A stretch of DNA of 64,000 nt, taken from assembly GCF_001650405.1 (NCBI RefSeq), contig NZ_LWCU01000045.1:62001-126000 (forward strand), written 5' to 3'. Below, one piece after another: positions 34,334 through 43,117 of this stretch; within the stretch, counting starts at the first letter, position 1; the number at the start of each line of letters is the position of its first letter. The stretch comes from Microbacterium sp. H83. GTDB taxonomy: Bacteria; Actinomycetota; Actinomycetes; Actinomycetales; Microbacteriaceae. The position numbers and the translations under genes are program-made. A model generated the notes under the pieces. The model did not search any database. It was not told the DNA's origin and was given only the letters and a program-made list of their open reading frames with translations.

Positions 34334-35323
34334 TCAGCTCAGGCCGGAGTACGCGTGCAGGCCCTTGAAGAAGACGTTGACGATCGTGAAGTTGAAGATC
34401 ACGGCCGAGAACCCGACGATCGCCAGCCACGCCGAGGGGTTGCCGCGCCAGCCGCGGGTCGCACGCGCGTGGATGTAGCCGGCGTAGAGCACCCAGATCA
34501 CGAAGGTCCAGGTCTCCTTGACGTCGAAGCCCCAGAAACGGCTCCACGCGTAGTACGCCCAGACCGATCCGGCGATCAGCGTGAAGGTCCACAGGATGAA
34601 GCCGATGATCGTAAACCGGTACGCCATGCTCTCCAGGCGCTCCGATCCGGGGAACGTGCGGAGGAATCCGGGACCGGTCTTCTCCGCGCCCTCCGAGATG
34701 AGGCGCTCGCGTCGCGACTGCATGAGCTGGATCACCGACAGCGCGAAGGCCAGCGCGAAGAACGCGGTGCCGAGCGACGCCACGAACACGTGGATCACCA
34801 GCCAGACGCTCTTGAGCGGATCCATGAGCGGCGAGACCTCGACGTAGAAGTTCGTCGCCGCGAGGCCGAGCAGCACGACCACGAGCCCCGTGATGAAGGT
34901 GCCGAGGAAGCGCAGATCGATGCGCACCAGCACCGCGAGGAACACCGCGATGATGAGCAGCGTGCCCGTCATCGCGAACTCGTAGAGGTTGGCCCAGGGC
35001 ACGCGCCCCGCCGCGAAGCCGCGGGTCAGCGTCGCCGCGAGGTGGAAGACGAACGCCAGCACCGTGAGCGACGTGCCGATGCGCGCCATGACGAATCGCT
35101 GCGGAGCGGGGGCGCTGCCGGATGCCGTTCCGCCGCCCTTCGCGCCCGCGCCGCCTCTCGCGGCCGATCCGGCGCCGACGAGCTCGAACTCCCGCACGCT
35201 CTGCGCGTCGGCGGACAGCTGCGACCGACGGGCGAGGTCGAAGGCGTAGGCCACGAAGGCCGCCGCGTAGATCGCGATCGCGGTCCAGAGCAGGATCGGC
35301 GAGATCACTTCGAGATCGAACAT
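34334..35323 (-). CDS. ccsB: Cytochrome c biogenesis protein CcsB (haem delivery, System II)
   Basis: Membrane protein that moves haem across the membrane and, with ResB/Ccs1, attaches it to apocytochrome c. The 329-aa protein has about eight helices. The haem-handling WWD-type segment reads FWGFDVKETWTFVIWVLYAG, followed by conserved His in GYIHARATRGW. A Gly/Ala-rich cytoplasmic insert (GAGSAARGGAGAKGGGTASG) follows the first helix. Its start lies 4 nt after the resB stop. It is the last gene of the cluster. Confidence 0.94.
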   Translation of the reverse strand: MFDLEVISPILLWTAIAIYAAAFVAYAFDLARRSQLSADAQSVREFELVGAGSAARGGAGAKGGGTASGSAPAPQRFVMARIGTSLTVLAFVFHLAATLTRGFAAGRVPWANLYEFAMTGTLLIIAVFLAVLVRIDLRFLGTFITGLVVVLLGLAATNFYVEVSPLMDPLKSVWLVIHVFVASLGTAFFALAFALSVIQLMQSRRERLISEGAEKTGPGFLRTFPGSERLESMAYRFTIIGFILWTFTLIAGSVWAYYAWSRFWGFDVKETWTFVIWVLYAGYIHARATRGWRGNPSAWLAIVGFSAVIFNFTIVNVFFKGLHAYSGLS

Positions 35324-35327
35324 GGTG

Positions 35328-37193
35328 TCAGTCTACTTTCGGGGTCTCGGATGCGGGGCGGTCGGGTCCGTCCGCAGTCTCGTTCTCGGGTCCGCCTGCG
35401 CTCTCGGATCCGCCTGCGCTCTCGGGTCCGCCTGCGTCCTCGGATGCGGGTCGGTCGGGTCCGTCCGCGGTCGTGGTCTCGTCCGCGCTTCCGCGCTCCT
35501 CGACGACAGCGCTCGTGACGACAGCGCTCGTGACGCCGGCGGCGTCGAGCAGACGAGCATGGCCCGCGACGAGGTCGTCGACGGCCGCCGCGAGCGTGGG
35601 GTCCTCTCCGCGCGCGAGACCCGCGTACTCGAGGGCGACGGCGCCGCCGGCGGCCGTGGCCTTGACCCAGACGCGGCGACGCGGCACGAACAGCGCGAGC
35701 ATCAGGCCGCCGAGCGCGAGAAGCGCGAACCCGAGCACCCACGGCCCGGAGGCGTCGCGGTGGATCTGCAGCGAGGCGAAGCGCTTCACGGATTGCGAGG
35801 CGTCGGTGGCGCCCTCCGGCGACTCGTCCTCGAACGTCACCGTGCCCAGCCCGTTGGGCAGATCCGCCGTCTGACCGGGCGTGAGCTCGATGGAATCGAG
35901 ATCCGTGGTGCGCCCGGTGAGCTTGGTCATGCCCGTCGTGTCGAGCACGTACACCGACCGCGGCACGCCCTCGTTGATGCCGAGATCGCCGGTGTAGACG
36001 TCGAGCGTCAGGGTGGGGTTGGTGAGATCGCCGAAGCCGGAGAAGAACGCCCCGGTGTCGAGCACGCCGGTCGTCGGGTAGAAGAACCCGACCAGTCCCA
36101 CCTGCTCGGCGAGGCCGTCGGCGACCTTGATGACGCCCAGAGAGGTCATGTTGTTGTCCTGCGGCAGGAAGGGCGTGCTGTTGGTGAAGACCACGTCGCC
36201 GTCGGGATCGCGCACCGTGATGGTGGGCGCATAGCCGTTGCCGAGCAGGAAGACGTTGTCGTCGGCGACGGCCAGCGGCTCGTTGACCTTGACCGCGCCG
36301 GTGCGCTCCTCGCCGTTCTCCTGCAGCGTGACGTTCGCCGAGAAGTCGCCCGCCTGTCCGGAGCCGGGCTCGCCGAACGGCTGATACGTCACGTCGAAGC
36401 TGTCGAGCCGCATCGAGTACGGCGCCAGCGCATCGTCGCCGACGAAGCGCCCGCGGTTCATCGAGTCGTAGTCGAGCAGCGTGTTGGCGAAGGTCTCCCC
36501 CTCGACGAGCACGCGCTGGCCCGTGTACGCGAAGCCGCCGCCCACGCCTACGGTGATGAGCACGCCGACGAGCGCGAGGTGGAACAGCAGGTTGCCGGTC
36601 TCGCGCCAGTATCCGCGCTCGGCCGACACCGAGGCCGTGCGACCGGAGTCGTAGCGTTCGACCCGGTAGCCGAGCGCCTTCAGCTGCTTCGTGGCGATGT
36701 CGATCGAGGAGACCGCATCAGCGGCGGCATCCGAGGACGCCCGCTCGACCTCGCGGAAGTCCGCCAGCCTCTTCAGACGGGCCGGCGTGCGGGGCGGACG
36801 TGCCCGGAGCGCCTTCGCGTGGTGCTTGATGCGCGGGATCACGCAGCCGACGAGCGACGTGAACAGCAGGAGGTAGATCGCCGAGAACCACGGCGAGAGG
36901 TACACGTCGAACAGCTTGAGGGCGTCGAGGACCGGGAAGAGATCGGGGTTGTCGCGCTCCCACTGGGTGACGCCGTTCGGGTCGGCCATTCGCTGCGGGA
37001 AGATCGAGCCGGGGACCGCCGCGATCGCGAGCACGAGCAGCAGGACGAGGGCCGTGCGCATCGACGTCAGCTGACGCCAGCACCAGCGCAGCCAGCCGAC
37101 GAATCCGAGTCGCGGCTGGGCGATCGTCTCGTCGCCGTCGACGTGGTCGGACGGTCGGAGCGGATCGCTGGATCGCTCGGTCTCGGTGCTCAC
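35328..37193 (-). CDS. resB: Cytochrome c biogenesis protein ResB (Ccs1)
   Basis: Partner of CcsB in the System II haem lyase, 621 aa. Three N-terminal helices include SMRTALVLLLVLAIAAVPGS and the motif IFPQRMADPNG. A fourth helix precedes the large extracytoplasmic domain (about residues 225-510), then a last helix near 520. The start is a GTG at 37193 with GGAAGG just upstream; a longer frame reaches back into ccdA but is not supported. The last 70 residues are a low-complexity tail with near-repeats of GPDRPASE and GGPESAGGSE, absent from most ResB proteins. Confidence 0.93.
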   Translation of the reverse strand: MSTETERSSDPLRPSDHVDGDETIAQPRLGFVGWLRWCWRQLTSMRTALVLLLVLAIAAVPGSIFPQRMADPNGVTQWERDNPDLFPVLDALKLFDVYLSPWFSAIYLLLFTSLVGCVIPRIKHHAKALRARPPRTPARLKRLADFREVERASSDAAADAVSSIDIATKQLKALGYRVERYDSGRTASVSAERGYWRETGNLLFHLALVGVLITVGVGGGFAYTGQRVLVEGETFANTLLDYDSMNRGRFVGDDALAPYSMRLDSFDVTYQPFGEPGSGQAGDFSANVTLQENGEERTGAVKVNEPLAVADDNVFLLGNGYAPTITVRDPDGDVVFTNSTPFLPQDNNMTSLGVIKVADGLAEQVGLVGFFYPTTGVLDTGAFFSGFGDLTNPTLTLDVYTGDLGINEGVPRSVYVLDTTGMTKLTGRTTDLDSIELTPGQTADLPNGLGTVTFEDESPEGATDASQSVKRFASLQIHRDASGPWVLGFALLALGGLMLALFVPRRRVWVKATAAGGAVALEYAGLARGEDPTLAAAVDDLVAGHARLLDAAGVTSAVVTSAVVEERGSADETTTADGPDRPASEDAGGPESAGGSESAGGPENETADGPDRPASETPKVD

Positions 37194-37221
37194 GGCATCC
37201 TTCCGGTCCGTTTTCCTCTGA

Positions 37222-38001
37222 TCAGAGCGGGAGGATGACACTGCTCATCACCGCCGTCAGTCGCGACATGATGTCGGTCCACAGGCCGGTCACCATGAGG
37301 ATTCCCAGCGCGATCAGCAGGATGCCGCCGATGACGTTCACCACGCGGATGTGCCGACGCAGGAATCCGATCGTCTTCGTCGCCCAGCCGAAGCCCAGCG
37401 CGACGAGAAGGAACGGGATGCCGAGCCCGAGCGAGTACGCGAGGCCGAGGGATCCGGCTCGCACCGGGTCGCCCGCGTTGAACGACAGGGCGAAGATCGC
37501 ACTGAGCGTCGGCCCGAGGCATGGTGCCCAGCCGATGCCGAGCGCGACACCGAGCAGCGGCGCTCCGATGAGGCCGAGCTTCGCGTCGACGTGGAAGCGG
37601 AACTCGCGCTGCGCGAAGCCGAAGAGACCCAGGAAGACGAGCCCCATGAGGATCACGACGGCGCCGAGGATGCGCGTGACCAGCTCGCCCCACTGGATGA
37701 GGAAGACGTTGGCCAGGCCGCCCAGCGCGGTCAGCGAGACGAAGACCGCGCTGAATCCGAGGATGAAGAGGAGCACGCCGAGCACCAGCCGTCCTCGACC
37801 GGATGCCGAGGGAGCGCTGCCGTCCGTCGCGGCACGGTCCGTCGTCGTGCGTCGGGGGGCGGCCGCGCCGCCGAGGAAGCCGAGGTATCCGGGGACGAGC
37901 GGCAGCACGCAGGGCGAAAGGAAGGACACGAGCCCCGCGAGCATCGCGACGGGGATCGCGAGCCACAGGGCTCCCGATCCGATGACGACTTCTGGGCTCA
38001 C
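37222..38001 (-). CDS. ccdA: Cytochrome c biogenesis thiol transporter CcdA
   Basis: Carries reducing equivalents from cytosolic thioredoxin across the membrane to TlpA/ResA. The 259-aa protein has six helices. Its two redox Cys lie in helices 1 and 4: SFLSPCVLPLVPGYL (Cys31) and GWAPCLGPTLSAIF. The start is a GTG at 38001 with GGGAG upstream, 16 nt after the tlpA stop. Confidence 0.95.
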   Translation of the reverse strand: MSPEVVIGSGALWLAIPVAMLAGLVSFLSPCVLPLVPGYLGFLGGAAAPRRTTTDRAATDGSAPSASGRGRLVLGVLLFILGFSAVFVSLTALGGLANVFLIQWGELVTRILGAVVILMGLVFLGLFGFAQREFRFHVDAKLGLIGAPLLGVALGIGWAPCLGPTLSAIFALSFNAGDPVRAGSLGLAYSLGLGIPFLLVALGFGWATKTIGFLRRHIRVVNVIGGILLIALGILMVTGLWTDIMSRLTAVMSSVILPL

Positions 38002-38017
38002 AACGCTCCCGAGGCGG

Positions 38018-38668
38018 TCACGAGTCCTCCGCGAGCGCGTCCTCGACGAGCGTCGAGAGGACGGAGGTGCCGTCGATCGGCCCGATGATGCGGGCTGCCA
38101 CGCGCCCCTGCTTGTCGAGCACGAGGGTCGTCGGCGTCGCCTGGATCGGCACGGATGCCGCGAAGGCGAGCTTGGCCTCGGCCGTGTCGACGTCGATCAG
38201 GCTCGGGTAGGTGACGCCGAACTCCTCGGAGAACGCCTTGGCCGTGTCGGCCTGGTCCCTCGTGTTGATGCCGACGAAGGCGACGTCGTCTCCGCCCTGC
38301 TCCTGCCAGACGGCCTCCAGATCGCCGGCCTCGACGCGGCACGGCGCGCAGCCGGCGTACCAGAAGTTGACGACGGTGACCTTGCCGGCGATGTCCGCAC
38401 TGTCGAACTGCTCGCCGTCCTCGGTCACGCCGCCGAACTCGACGGGCTCGCCGCGCTGGGCCACGGGGATCTCGACGATCGCACCGTCGGCCGCGACGTA
38501 TCCGGTGTTCTCCCCGCTGAGGAAGGAGTCGCTGACCGCGTCGGGAGCGCAGGCGCTCAGACCGATGGCGAGCACCGCGGCGAGCGCGGCACCGATCGCT
38601 CGGCGAGGAAGCCGGGTGCGAGAGGAGCGGCCGCTGCGGATCGGACGAACCGTCGAGGCGAGTGGCAC
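38018..38668 (-). CDS. TlpA/ResA-like extracytoplasmic thiol-disulfide oxidoreductase
   Basis: Keeps apocytochrome c haem-binding cysteines reduced. The 216-aa lipoprotein has a hydrophobic segment ending in the lipobox IGLSAC (Cys40) and a thioredoxin domain with the CxxC at Cys107-Cys110 (FWYAGCAPCR). The cis-Pro follows in QATPTTLVLD. The GTG start lies 7 nt after TACACT (38676-38681), giving a leaderless promoter that probably drives tlpA-ccdA-resB-ccsB. In mycobacteria the equivalent cluster is Rv0525-Rv0529, with a histidine phosphatase directly upstream. Confidence 0.93.
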   Translation of the reverse strand: MPLASTVRPIRSGRSSRTRLPRRAIGAALAAVLAIGLSACAPDAVSDSFLSGENTGYVAADGAIVEIPVAQRGEPVEFGGVTEDGEQFDSADIAGKVTVVNFWYAGCAPCRVEAGDLEAVWQEQGGDDVAFVGINTRDQADTAKAFSEEFGVTYPSLIDVDTAEAKLAFAASVPIQATPTTLVLDKQGRVAARIIGPIDGTSVLSTLVEDALAEDS

Positions 38669-38770
38669 GATTCCCAGTGTACGCGGGGGTTCCTATGCGT
38701 GGGCCGGACGGCGCGGCCTCCGCGCGCGGTCTGCGAGCGGGGACGCCGCAGCCATCCGACACGACACTCC

Positions 38771-39175
38771 TCAGAGGCTCGACACGAGGTCGGCGACGTG
38801 CGCGCGGAAGCCCGGGCAGGTCGCGATGTCATGCGCCCGGCACTGCATCGCGTGCTCGGTCATCGCGCGGGAGATGCGCATCTCGTCCATCCGACGGTCC
38901 AGGTCGTCGAGGTGCTGCTGGAGCACCTGGTGACGACCGGCGCTCTCGTCGTCGAGCAGCACGGCGATCTGCTCGAGGCTCATGCCCGCGGCCTTGCTGC
39001 GTCGGATCACCGCGATGCGCACGATCTCATCCTGGCCGTACCGCCGTCGCCCCGATGCATCGCGCGGGGGCTGCAGCAGGCCGACAGACTCCCAATGACG
39101 CAGCACGTTCGTCGGCAGATCGAAGCGCGCGGCGACGTCGCCGACGGACCACGGATGCGCGGAGTTTGACTTCAT
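38771..39175 (-). CDS. MerR-family transcriptional regulator
   Basis: A 134-aa MerR regulator. The winged helix-turn-helix reads SVGDVAARFDLPTNVLRHWE followed by SVGLLQPPRD and GRRRYGQDEI. A long dimerisation helix (LLDDESAGRHQVLQQHLDDL) follows. The C-terminal end has two Cys and a His (HAMQCRAHDIATC), which may sense metal or redox state. Its ATG lies inside the palindromic operator that it shares with the divergent FAD oxidoreductase, so it is probably autoregulated. Confidence 0.92.
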   Translation of the reverse strand: MKSNSAHPWSVGDVAARFDLPTNVLRHWESVGLLQPPRDASGRRRYGQDEIVRIAVIRRSKAAGMSLEQIAVLLDDESAGRHQVLQQHLDDLDRRMDEMRISRAMTEHAMQCRAHDIATCPGFRAHVADLVSSL

Positions 39176-39196
39176 GTTGACATGAAGTCACAGAAT
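39166..39196 (+). promoter_or_regulatory. MerR-type promoter and operator of the FAD oxidoreductase gene
   Basis: TTGACT (39166-39171) and CAGAAT (39191-39196) are separated by 19 bp, the overlong spacer typical of MerR-activated promoters. A perfect palindrome with 10-bp arms (TGACTTCATG 39167-39176, CATGAAGTCA 39181-39190) fills that spacer. The downstream gene has GGAGG before its ATG at 39236. Confidence 0.85.
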
Positions 39197-39235
39197 GGGC
39201 GACCACGCAACATCACACCCTCTGGAGGACCCCGC

Positions 39236-40144
39236 ATGTACGACGCGATCGTGATCGGAGCAGGCCCCGCCGGCCTGCAGGCCGCACTGACCTTGGGACG
39301 GATGCATCGATCGACCCTGCTCCTCGATTCGGGCGAGTACCGCAACGGAACCGTGCTGCACATGCACAACGTCGTCGCGGAAGACGGCACCCCGCCCGCC
39401 GAGTTTCGCGCGACCGCACGCGCGCAGCTCGCCGACTACCGAGACGTCGAGATCCGCGACGTCGCGGCGCGCAGCGTCGCGCCCCTCGACGGCGGCTTCT
39501 CGGTCGTGCTCGCGGACGACAGCACGGTCGGCGCGCGGCACGTGGTCCTGGCGACCGGTGTCGCCGACGACCTCCCCGCCGTACCCGGCCTGCAGGAGCT
39601 CTGGGGGATCGCGGCGTTCAGCTGTCCGTTCTGCGACGGTCATGAGCACGCGGGGCGACCGATCGGCATCCTCGGTGCCGCTCCGCGAGCCCAGCACCTG
39701 ATCGGGCTCCTCGGGCGCATCGTCGGCGAGATCACCGCGTACCCCGTGGGCGAGGCGTACACCGACGAGGAGACCGCGATGCTCGAGGAGCTCGGCGCGC
39801 GGGTCAGCCCCGAGCCGGTGAGCGCCGTCGCCGCCTCCGCATCCGTCGACGGCGGTGTGCGCGTCTCGACGGCCGCGGGCGGATCGGACGTGGCCGGCGT
39901 CTTCGTGGCATCCGCCGCCCTGCGCCACCGCGCTCCGTTCGCCGCGCAGCTGGGGCTGCGGCTGCTCGACTCGGGATCGATCGAGATCGACGACTTCGGA
40001 CGCACCTCGTCGCCGGGGGTCTTCGCCGCCGGCGACCTCGCGCATCGCTCATCGCTCCCCGGCCCGCTGGCGTCGGTCGTGATGGCCGCGGCCGCGGGTC
40101 AGCTCGCCGCGATCGGGGTCATCCAGTCGCTCTCGGCGCACTGA
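39236..40144 (+). CDS. FAD-dependent dithiol oxidoreductase (thioredoxin-reductase-like)
   Basis: A 302-aa flavoprotein. The FAD-binding motif is AIVIGAGPAGLQAALTLGR at the N-terminus, and TSSPGVFAAGDLAHRSS is the C-terminal FAD motif. The redox pair is Cys130-Cys133 in CPFCDG. That CxxC context resembles the GliT/HlmI-type dithiol oxidases more than the CATC of thioredoxin reductase. The NADPH site is unusual: GILGAAPRAQHL instead of a Gly-rich loop, so NADPH use is doubtful. It is controlled by the MerR-type promoter just upstream. It likely handles thiol or disulfide stress. Confidence 0.87.
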   Translation: MYDAIVIGAGPAGLQAALTLGRMHRSTLLLDSGEYRNGTVLHMHNVVAEDGTPPAEFRATARAQLADYRDVEIRDVAARSVAPLDGGFSVVLADDSTVGARHVVLATGVADDLPAVPGLQELWGIAAFSCPFCDGHEHAGRPIGILGAAPRAQHLIGLLGRIVGEITAYPVGEAYTDEETAMLEELGARVSPEPVSAVAASASVDGGVRVSTAAGGSDVAGVFVASAALRHRAPFAAQLGLRLLDSGSIEIDDFGRTSSPGVFAAGDLAHRSSLPGPLASVVMAAAAGQLAAIGVIQSLSAH

Positions 40145-40157
40145 CCCGCTGCGAAGG

Positions 40158-40787
40158 TCAGACCGCTCCGACGTCCACCGCGCCGCCCGTCGCCGCGGGT
40201 TCGACGTAGGCGACCTCGCGCCACACGTCGCCGACGAGCTCGAACGACGTGATGCTCGAGAGCGCGCAGCGCCGCGTGCGCGGATCGTGCTGCAGCGGCA
40301 GACCCGCCACCCGGAGGTGCGTGACCCAGACCGGCGCCTGATGCGAGACCATCACGAGGTCGCCGCCCGACGACTCGTGCCAGGCCTCGCCCATCAGTCC
40401 CAGCATCCGCTCGGCGATCGACGCGTACGGCTCGCCCCAGCTCGGGAGCGCGGGCTGGCGCAGATGCCACCAGTTCAGCGGGTTCATGAGCGAGCGCTTC
40501 ATGCGCGTGCCCTCGAACACGTTCGTCGGCTCGATGAGGCGGACGTCGGTCTCGGGCTCGAGACCGAAGACCTCCGCGAACGGCTGGGCGGACTCCTGCG
40601 CGCGTTCGAGCGGAGATGCGAACAGCGCCGTGACGGGTCGTTCGAGGTCGGCGATGTGGTCCGCCGCCGCCTGCGCCATGCCGCGGCCGGCCGTGCTCAG
40701 GTGGTAGTCGGGCAGACGTCCGTAGAGGATGCGCGCCGGATTGTGCACCTCTCCGTGGCGGACCAGATGCAGTCGCGAGGCCACCAT
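40158..40787 (-). CDS. Histidine phosphatase (phosphoglycerate-mutase-like) protein
   Basis: A 209-aa member of the histidine phosphatase superfamily with the RHG motif in LHLVRHGEVHNPARILYGRL, the second Arg region SPLERAQESAQPFAE and the second catalytic His in LVMVSHQAPVW. In actinobacteria this protein normally sits directly upstream of the TlpA-CcdA-ResB-CcsB genes; here 1.5 kb of MerR/FAD genes separates them. It starts one base after the DUF5684 gene's stop. Substrate unknown. Confidence 0.9.
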   Translation of the reverse strand: MVASRLHLVRHGEVHNPARILYGRLPDYHLSTAGRGMAQAAADHIADLERPVTALFASPLERAQESAQPFAEVFGLEPETDVRLIEPTNVFEGTRMKRSLMNPLNWWHLRQPALPSWGEPYASIAERMLGLMGEAWHESSGGDLVMVSHQAPVWVTHLRVAGLPLQHDPRTRRCALSSITSFELVGDVWREVAYVEPAATGGAVDVGAV

Positions 40788-40788
40788 C

Positions 40789-41163
40789 TCAGACCGCGCG
40801 GTAGCGGGACTCGCCGAAGCCGAGGATCAGGTACCCGATGTAGGGGAAGACGAAGAGGAGGAAGAACGAGAAGAGCCCGCCCTTGCCGAAGCGCTCCCCG
40901 AGCTTGACCGCGACGATGATCCCGAACACGAACCCGACGATGGGGATCAGGTAGAGCAGGGCGAGCCAGCCCGACATGCCGGCGATCTTGACGAGGAACA
41001 CCACGTTCACGATGGGGATGATCGCGAGGATGCCGGGGTATCCGGCCTTCGTGAACACCTTCCAGAGGCCGATCGCGACGAGCACGTAGAAGACGAGGGC
41101 GATGAGCCCCGTCGTCCCGGAGAAGATCGAGGCGTACAGGTCGGAGATGCCGTTGGAGTCCAT
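40789..41163 (-). CDS. DUF5684-family small membrane protein
   Basis: A 124-aa protein with three to four helices. The segment KAGYPGILAIIPIVNVVFLV and then KIAGMSGWLALLYLIPIVGF is typical of the DUF5684 family, often found beside signal peptidases or membrane enzymes. Function unknown. GGAAAGGGAA precedes the ATG, and a TAGGAT box on the minus strand about 30 nt upstream is a possible -10. It is followed at once by the histidine phosphatase gene. Confidence 0.8.
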   Translation of the reverse strand: MDSNGISDLYASIFSGTTGLIALVFYVLVAIGLWKVFTKAGYPGILAIIPIVNVVFLVKIAGMSGWLALLYLIPIVGFVFGIIVAVKLGERFGKGGLFSFFLLFVFPYIGYLILGFGESRYRAV

Positions 41164-41277
41164 GATTCCCTTTCCGTCGTGGCGATCCTACTGACCGACA
41201 TGCCACCGACGGAGGAGGCGACACCTCCCCCGTAGAATGAGCGGGTTCACCATTTCCCAGATCAGGAGGAATCCTCC

Positions 41278-43059
41278 GTGCTTCGCACTCACTCCGCCGG
41301 CTCCCTGCGAGCCGAGCACATCGGCCAGACCGTCACCCTCTCGGGGTGGGTGGATCGCCGTCGTGATCACGGAGGAGTCGCCTTCATCGATCTGCGGGAC
41401 GCCTCGGGCATCGCGCAGGTCGTGATCCGCGACGAGGAGATCGCGCACCCGCTGCGCAACGAGTTCGTCCTCAAGGTGACCGGCGAGGTCTCGCGCCGCC
41501 CCGAGGGCAACGCGAACCCGAACCTCCCCACGGGTGAGGTCGAGCTCATCGCGACGGACGTCGAGGTGCTCAACGAGTCCGCTCCCCTGCCGTTCCAGGT
41601 GTCCACGGCCGTCGCCGACACCGAGACGGTCGGCGAGGAGGCCCGCCTCAAGTACCGCTACCTCGACCTGCGGCGCCCCGCCGCGGCATCCGCCCTGCGC
41701 CTGCGCTCCGACGTGTACAAGGCGATCCGCGATGTGCTGCACGCCGAGGACTTCACCGAGGTGGAGACGCCGACCCTCACGCGTTCGACGCCCGAGGGCG
41801 CCCGCGACTTCGTCGTGCCGGCGCGCCTGCACCCGGGCAGCTGGTACGCGCTGCCGCAGTCGCCGCAGCTGTTCAAGCAGCTGCTCATGGTCGGCGGCGT
41901 CGAGAAGTACTTCCAGATCGCGCGCTGCTACCGCGACGAGGACTTCCGCGCCGACCGTCAGCCGGAGTTCACGCAGCTCGACATCGAGATGAGCTTCGTC
42001 GACCAGGAGGACGTCATCACGCTGATGGAGTCGCTCGTCGTCGCGATGTGGAAGACGATCGGCGTCGAGGTGCAGACCCCGCTGCCCCGCATCACGTATG
42101 CCGAGGCGATGGCGAAGTACGGCTCCGACAAGCCCGACCTCCGCTTCGGTCTCGAGATCGTCGAGGCGACCGAGTACTTCGCCGAGACGCCGTTCCGGGT
42201 GTTCCAGGCCGAGTACGTCGGTGCCGTGCGGATGCCCGGCGGTGCGAGCCAGCCGCGCAAGCAGCTCGACGCGTGGCAGGACTGGGCGAAGCAGCGCGGC
42301 GCCCGCGGCCTGGCGTACGTCCTGTTCAACGAGGACGGCACGCTCGGCGGCCCCGCCGCCAAGAACCTGTCCGAGGCCGAGCAGGCAGGGCTCGCCGAGC
42401 TCGTGGGCGCGGAGGCCGGGGACTGCGTGTTCTTCGCCGCCGGGTCGACGAAGGAGAGCCGCGCCCTCCTCGGTGCCGCGCGCGTCGAGATCGGGCGCCG
42501 CCTCGGCTACCTGAACCCCGACGAGTTCGCGTTCACCTGGGTCGTCGACGCCCCGATGTTCGAGCCGGCGGCGGATGCCGTGGCATCCGGCGACGTCGCG
42601 GTCGGCGCCGGAGCCTGGACCGCCGTGCACCACGCGTTCACCGGCCCGAAGCCCGAGTTCGAGGCGACGTTCGACACCGACCCCGGCTCCGCTCTGGCTT
42701 ACGCGTACGACATCGTCTGCAACGGCTCGGAGCTCGGCGGCGGCTCGATCCGCATCCACCGCGAGGACGTGCAGAAGCGCGTGTTCGAGGTCATGGGCAT
42801 CAGCGACGAGGTCGCGCAGGAGCAGTTCGGCTTCCTGCTCGACGCGTTCAAGTTCGGCGCCCCGCCCCACGGCGGCATCGCGCTCGGCATGGACCGCGTG
42901 CTGCAGCACCTGTCGAAGACGGAGTCGATCCGCGAGGTCATCGCGTTCCCGAAGTCCGGCAACGGCTTCGACCCGCTGACCGCCGCTCCGGCACCGATCT
43001 CGGCCGAGCAGCGCGCCGAGGCCGGCGTCGACTACGAGCCCGAGGACGACGAGGCCTGA
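41278..43059 (+). CDS. aspS: Aspartyl-tRNA synthetase (bacterial type)
   Basis: Charges tRNA-Asp. The 593-aa protein has the N-terminal anticodon-binding OB domain ([20 protein letters not shown]), class II motif 1/2 ([29 protein letters not shown]), a GAD insertion domain, and motif 3 [14 protein letters not shown]. The GTG start has AGGAGG about 9 nt upstream, with TAGAAT (41233-41238) as a possible -10. The enzyme has the [20 protein letters not shown] segment of bacterial AspRS. Whether it is discriminating for tRNA-Asp cannot be told here. Confidence 0.97.
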   Translation: MLRTHSAGSLRAEHIGQTVTLSGWVDRRRDHGGVAFIDLRDASGIAQVVIRDEEIAHPLRNEFVLKVTGEVSRRPEGNANPNLPTGEVELIATDVEVLNESAPLPFQVSTAVADTETVGEEARLKYRYLDLRRPAAASALRLRSDVYKAIRDVLHAEDFTEVETPTLTRSTPEGARDFVVPARLHPGSWYALPQSPQLFKQLLMVGGVEKYFQIARCYRDEDFRADRQPEFTQLDIEMSFVDQEDVITLMESLVVAMWKTIGVEVQTPLPRITYAEAMAKYGSDKPDLRFGLEIVEATEYFAETPFRVFQAEYVGAVRMPGGASQPRKQLDAWQDWAKQRGARGLAYVLFNEDGTLGGPAAKNLSEAEQAGLAELVGAEAGDCVFFAAGSTKESRALLGAARVEIGRRLGYLNPDEFAFTWVVDAPMFEPAADAVASGDVAVGAGAWTAVHHAFTGPKPEFEATFDTDPGSALAYAYDIVCNGSELGGGSIRIHREDVQKRVFEVMGISDEVAQEQFGFLLDAFKFGAPPHGGIALGMDRVLQHLSKTESIREVIAFPKSGNGFDPLTAAPAPISAEQRAEAGVDYEPEDDEA

Positions 43060-43070
43060 CGCTCACGTCC

Positions 43071-43115
43071 GAGCAAGAGGCCCTCTCCCGCACACCGGGA
43101 GGGGGCCTCTTGCTC
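43071..43115. terminator. Bidirectional terminator between aspS and the TSUP gene
   Basis: A 19-bp stem with one wobble pair (43071-43089 with 43097-43115) and a 7-nt loop lies between two convergent stop codons, 11 nt after aspS and 2 nt before the TSUP stop. Confidence 0.85.
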
Positions 43116-43117
43116 GC

